A stretch of 64,000 nucleotides of DNA from an uncultured Lachnospiraceae bacterium (GTDB taxonomy: Bacteria > Bacillota > Clostridia > Lachnospirales > Lachnospiraceae): the NCBI GenBank assembly GCA_947623805.1, contig CANQHZ010000002.1, positions 1 through 64,000 on the forward strand, written 5' to 3'. Numbering within the stretch: position 1 is the stretch's first letter; each line of letters begins with the position of its first letter. A program made the translations under genes and the position numbers. Under the pieces are notes generated by a model that worked only from the letters and a program-made list of their open reading frames with translations, did not search any database and was not told the origin of the DNA. Below, piece by piece: positions 61,276-64,000 of this stretch.

Positions 61276-63192
61276 TTGAAAATGCGCGCTAAGAAGCAGA
61301 AATTTAATCCCCAAATAAAGTCAGACGCCAATGTGCGCTATCCTGTCTACTTTGTAATACTTTCTCTGGGAATATTACTACTGTTCATGATTTTTATGCC
61401 TTATCTGGCGGACTATTATCTGCTCCAGCCTGATATTAACATATTTGAATACTATAATCAGCATGCACTCGATCAATATTATGATTTTGAGGCATTGCTG
61501 ATAAATTTATTTATGTTTGCCGTTTTATGCTTTACCAGGCATACCGGTGTGGCTATGTTTGCCGCGGCGTTGCCTGTAATGATATTGGCATATGTAAGCA
61601 GCATAAAATATGCCGCGCGGAATGAACTTTTTAGGTTTGATGATTTAAAGCTCACGGAAGCGGCGGAAATGGCGGTTCATTATCTTGATTTTAAATTTAC
61701 CGCAAAGCAGCTGTCAGCCATTGCTATGGTATTGTCTTTTTGCATTGCGGGAGGAATACTTGACAGACTTAGAAAGCGCTATCCCGTGGAATGTCTGCGT
61801 AAAATATGGCAAAAGCCGATAACAGCTAGGTTAAGGGTGCTTGCGGGCGTGGCATGTCTGGGTGTCATGGTTTGTTATGCATATCAATACATAGAATCAA
61901 AAAACACTATCTTGGAAATAGATTCCGGAGATGTCTTTGGCGTGGGAAATGACAGGTATGTGCTTTACAATTTCCTTAAAAATGATAAATATGCCTCCAT
62001 TACTGCCGACAATGTGAGCGATTCTTACCGTTATATTGCCGACAATATTCAAACCTCGTCCGGACAGGCAAATGACAGCCAACGTCCCGATGTCATCGTG
62101 ATTATGAATGAGTCGTGGTGGAACACGGATAACGTCAGGGCTGCTGACATATTTTCATCAGACCCTATGCGGATATACAAGGAATTGTCGCAAAAATGCT
62201 CGACGGGATATCTCTCGACAAATATATTTGGCGGCGGGACAATCAGCTCTGAGGCGGAATTCCTCACGGGGATAAATACAAAGCACCTGACTTCGGACAT
62301 TGGGATATATTCTGAGCTGGCAGAGCGGAAAGTGCCATCGATTGTGGATTACTTCCATGCGTTGGATTATAAGGCTACATTCATCCATCCGTATTATGGG
62401 GAATATTATGACAGGGATAAAATCTATTCCATAATGGATTTTGACAAAGTCATTTTTGATGACGATATGGACTATACGGACATTTATACAAAATATATAT
62501 CTGATGAAAGCCTGGTAAAACAGATTATTAAAGAATATGAGGAAAGTGGTGATTCGCCGAGCTTTATATTCGCCGTTTCCATAGCTAATCATATACGAAG
62601 GCTTGGATATAAGACGAAAAGTGTGAATGATTACGATTATCCGATTTCAGTGACGATTGACAAAAGCTCTTTTCGCCCCGAATACTATGATGATTTTGTC
62701 AACTATATTAACGGCATTTATCTGGCAAATGAAGCCTTTTCGCAGATTGTGTCCTATTTTGAAAAACAGGATAGGCCTGTAGTCATTGTGATGTATGGCG
62801 ACCACTGTCCCTCTTTTTCAAGTGAGATTATGGATGCTATGGGGATAAGCGGTACAGATTATGAGGCCCTGAAACGCCAGTATTCTGTGCCGGTAATCAT
62901 GTGGAGCAATTTTAATGATGAAAAGGTGGAATTTACAGGCGAAAATATCAACTATCTGCCGCAGATGCTCCTTGAATACGCCGGGCTGCCCGAGACGGAG
63001 ATGACGCGGATTTTGAATTGTGAGCGCAGTGTTTTTAAGGCCGACACAAGACGCTTTATCCAGGACGGCGATGGCGGTCTGATAGAAAATTATAGTGATA
63101 AACAGAATGAGGCGGCGCGCCACTTTAAAGTTTTGGATTATGACATTTTATATGGTAACAGCGCATACAGGGAAAAAGTGTGGCTGCCTTGA
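61276..63192 (+). CDS. LTA synthase-like phosphoglycerol transferase (copy 2)
   Basis: 638 residues; TTG 61276 has the better spacing to GAAAGG, ATG 61282 is an alternative. Five membrane helices, then the sulfatase fold with IVIMNESWWNTDN, GGGTISSEAEFLTG, HPYYGEYYDRD and MYGDHCPSF. It is clearly paralogous to copy 1 at 49518 along its whole length, including the C-terminus ILYGNSAYREKVW. It is transcribed toward the prepilin peptidase gene. Confidence 0.87.
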   Translation: MKMRAKKQKFNPQIKSDANVRYPVYFVILSLGILLLFMIFMPYLADYYLLQPDINIFEYYNQHALDQYYDFEALLINLFMFAVLCFTRHTGVAMFAAALPVMILAYVSSIKYAARNELFRFDDLKLTEAAEMAVHYLDFKFTAKQLSAIAMVLSFCIAGGILDRLRKRYPVECLRKIWQKPITARLRVLAGVACLGVMVCYAYQYIESKNTILEIDSGDVFGVGNDRYVLYNFLKNDKYASITADNVSDSYRYIADNIQTSSGQANDSQRPDVIVIMNESWWNTDNVRAADIFSSDPMRIYKELSQKCSTGYLSTNIFGGGTISSEAEFLTGINTKHLTSDIGIYSELAERKVPSIVDYFHALDYKATFIHPYYGEYYDRDKIYSIMDFDKVIFDDDMDYTDIYTKYISDESLVKQIIKEYEESGDSPSFIFAVSIANHIRRLGYKTKSVNDYDYPISVTIDKSSFRPEYYDDFVNYINGIYLANEAFSQIVSYFEKQDRPVVIVMYGDHCPSFSSEIMDAMGISGTDYEALKRQYSVPVIMWSNFNDEKVEFTGENINYLPQMLLEYAGLPETEMTRILNCERSVFKADTRRFIQDGDGGLIENYSDKQNEAARHFKVLDYDILYGNSAYREKVWLP

Positions 63193-63249
63193 TTAGAATG
63201 TGATTATGTCAGATTGGCTCATATTTAGTGTGAAATAATGATTATGTTA

Positions 63250-63278
63250 TTGCAAAACGCCATATTAGGGTGTAAAAT
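63250..63278 (+). promoter_or_regulatory. Sigma-A promoter of the prepilin peptidase gene
   Basis: TTGCAA at 63250-63255, 17-base spacer, TAAAAT at 63273-63278; about 50 bases before the start codon. Confidence 0.7.
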
Positions 63279-63328
63279 TATATGGTATAGATATAAAAAA
63301 TGGACCAAAACAAAGGGGAACGGCGAGT

Positions 63329-64000
63329 ATGTTTTATACAATATTTTTTGCGGCAGTCATATTCCTCTATGGAATAGTAATCGGCAGTTTTTTAAATGTA
63401 TGCATCTATCGGCTGCCTAAGAAAGAAAATATTGTAACAATACGAAGCCACTGTATGAGCTGCGGGTATCAGTTAAAGTGGTACGACCTTATACCGTTGT
63501 TTAGCTGGCTGGCGCTGCGTGGCAGGTGCCGTAAGTGCAAAGAAAAGATTTCCGTCCAGTACCCTGTGGTCGAAGCGTTGAACGGCGTACTTTATCTATT
63601 GGTATTCTGGCGCTGCGGCATGAGTGTGCGGGCTGTGCTTTACTGTTTTATGGCGAGCGCGCTTGTGGTAATCAGTGTCATTGACTGGCGGACGTTTGAG
63701 ATACCTGTAGGTGCGAATGTGTTTATCTGTGTGCTCGGCGCCGTGATGACAGTGATGGATTTGGCGCATTGGACAGATTATGTGATAGGTTTTTTCTCAG
63801 TGAGCGCAGTGCTCTTTGTCCTCTATATTGTGACGAAAGGCAGGGGCATAGGCGGCGGAGATATCAAGCTTATGGCGGCGAGCGGGCTTTTGCTTGGCTG
63901 GGAGTGCAATGTGCTTGCGTTTGTGATTGGGTGCATTGTAGGCTCTGTGGTGCATATAATCAGAATGAGGGTGTCAAAGGCGGACCATGTGCTTGCGCTT
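63329..64000 (+). CDS. pilD: Prepilin peptidase (PilD/ComC type), truncated at window end
   Basis: Not in the ORF track because no stop is reached. From ATG 63329 the frame reads MFYTIFFAAVIFLYGIVIGSFLNVCIYRLPK, the typical start. Two zinc cysteine pairs follow (CMSCG and CRKCK). The catalytic aspartates are in VISVIDWRTFEIP and GIGGGDIKLMAA (GxGD motif). It cleaves prepilin leaders after Gly and methylates the new N-terminus. It would process all three pilin copies. Confidence 0.95.
   Translation, partial: MFYTIFFAAVIFLYGIVIGSFLNVCIYRLPKKENIVTIRSHCMSCGYQLKWYDLIPLFSWLALRGRCRKCKEKISVQYPVVEALNGVLYLLVFWRCGMSVRAVLYCFMASALVVISVIDWRTFEIPVGANVFICVLGAVMTVMDLAHWTDYVIGFFSVSAVLFVLYIVTKGRGIGGGDIKLMAASGLLLGWECNVLAFVIGCIVGSVVHIIRMRVSKADHVLAL

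Overview
The window looks like chromosome of an anaerobic, probably spore-forming Firmicute of the Clostridia, most like a Lachnospiraceae member. This rests on gene content (spoVAD, spoVAE, DegV, an ArgJ-type arginine pathway, a DUF4037/DUF4125 protein, DUF1703 AAA proteins, a clostridial-type Rpn protein) and on AGGAGG-type ribosome binding sites with sigma-A promoters (TTGnnn-N17-TATAAT). I see no rRNA, tRNA or CRISPR array.

Layout. (1) 1-5.5 kb: the end of a radical-SAM DNA-repair-linked gene with its DUF4130 partner, a large TPR-DUF4037-DUF4125 protein and trpS. (2) 5.6-18.3 kb: a nine-gene, tightly spaced Pel-like exopolysaccharide operon. It holds an SDR-PelD fusion with a c-di-GMP I-site, a PelE-like protein, a DUF2194 deacetylase-like protein, PelF and PelG, extended by CotH kinase, VTC polyphosphate-polymerase-like, DUF4956 and DUF4832 proteins. 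(3) 18.3-24.4 kb: a TetR gene divergent from an SCP2 / hydrolase / condensation-like / acyl carrier protein / acyl ligase cluster, with two palindromic operators. (4) 24.5-39 kb: housekeeping, sporulation and arginine genes (spoVAD, ridA, aroK, spoVAE, degV, argG, vapBC, argJ, argB, argD), with two large covarying hairpin elements between genes. (5) 39-64 kb: a competence and type IV pilus region: comEA, a two-component system, a GerMN lipoprotein, comEC, pilB, pilC and, at the right edge, the prepilin peptidase.

Between pilC and the prepilin peptidase lies about 14 kb of accessory DNA. It contains three prepilin genes whose upstream region and first ~50 codons are nearly identical while the rest differs. 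The copies are in alternating orientation. They are interleaved with a tyrosine recombinase, an Rpn nuclease with a duplicated C-terminal antitoxin-like unit, two inverted AAA/DUF1703 genes and two LTA-synthase-like genes. Only the middle pilin copy has a consensus -35 box, and that box lies just outside the shared block. Recombination between inverted blocks would therefore change which pilin is expressed. This possible pilin-switching locus is the most interesting feature of the window.

Two outputs, the Pel-like matrix (PelD I-site) and the pilus (MshEN domain of PilB), carry predicted c-di-GMP-binding modules, which suggests joint control of surface behaviour. No diguanylate cyclase with an intact GGDEF motif is present in the window. 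All functional statements come from reading motifs by eye; no database search was run.
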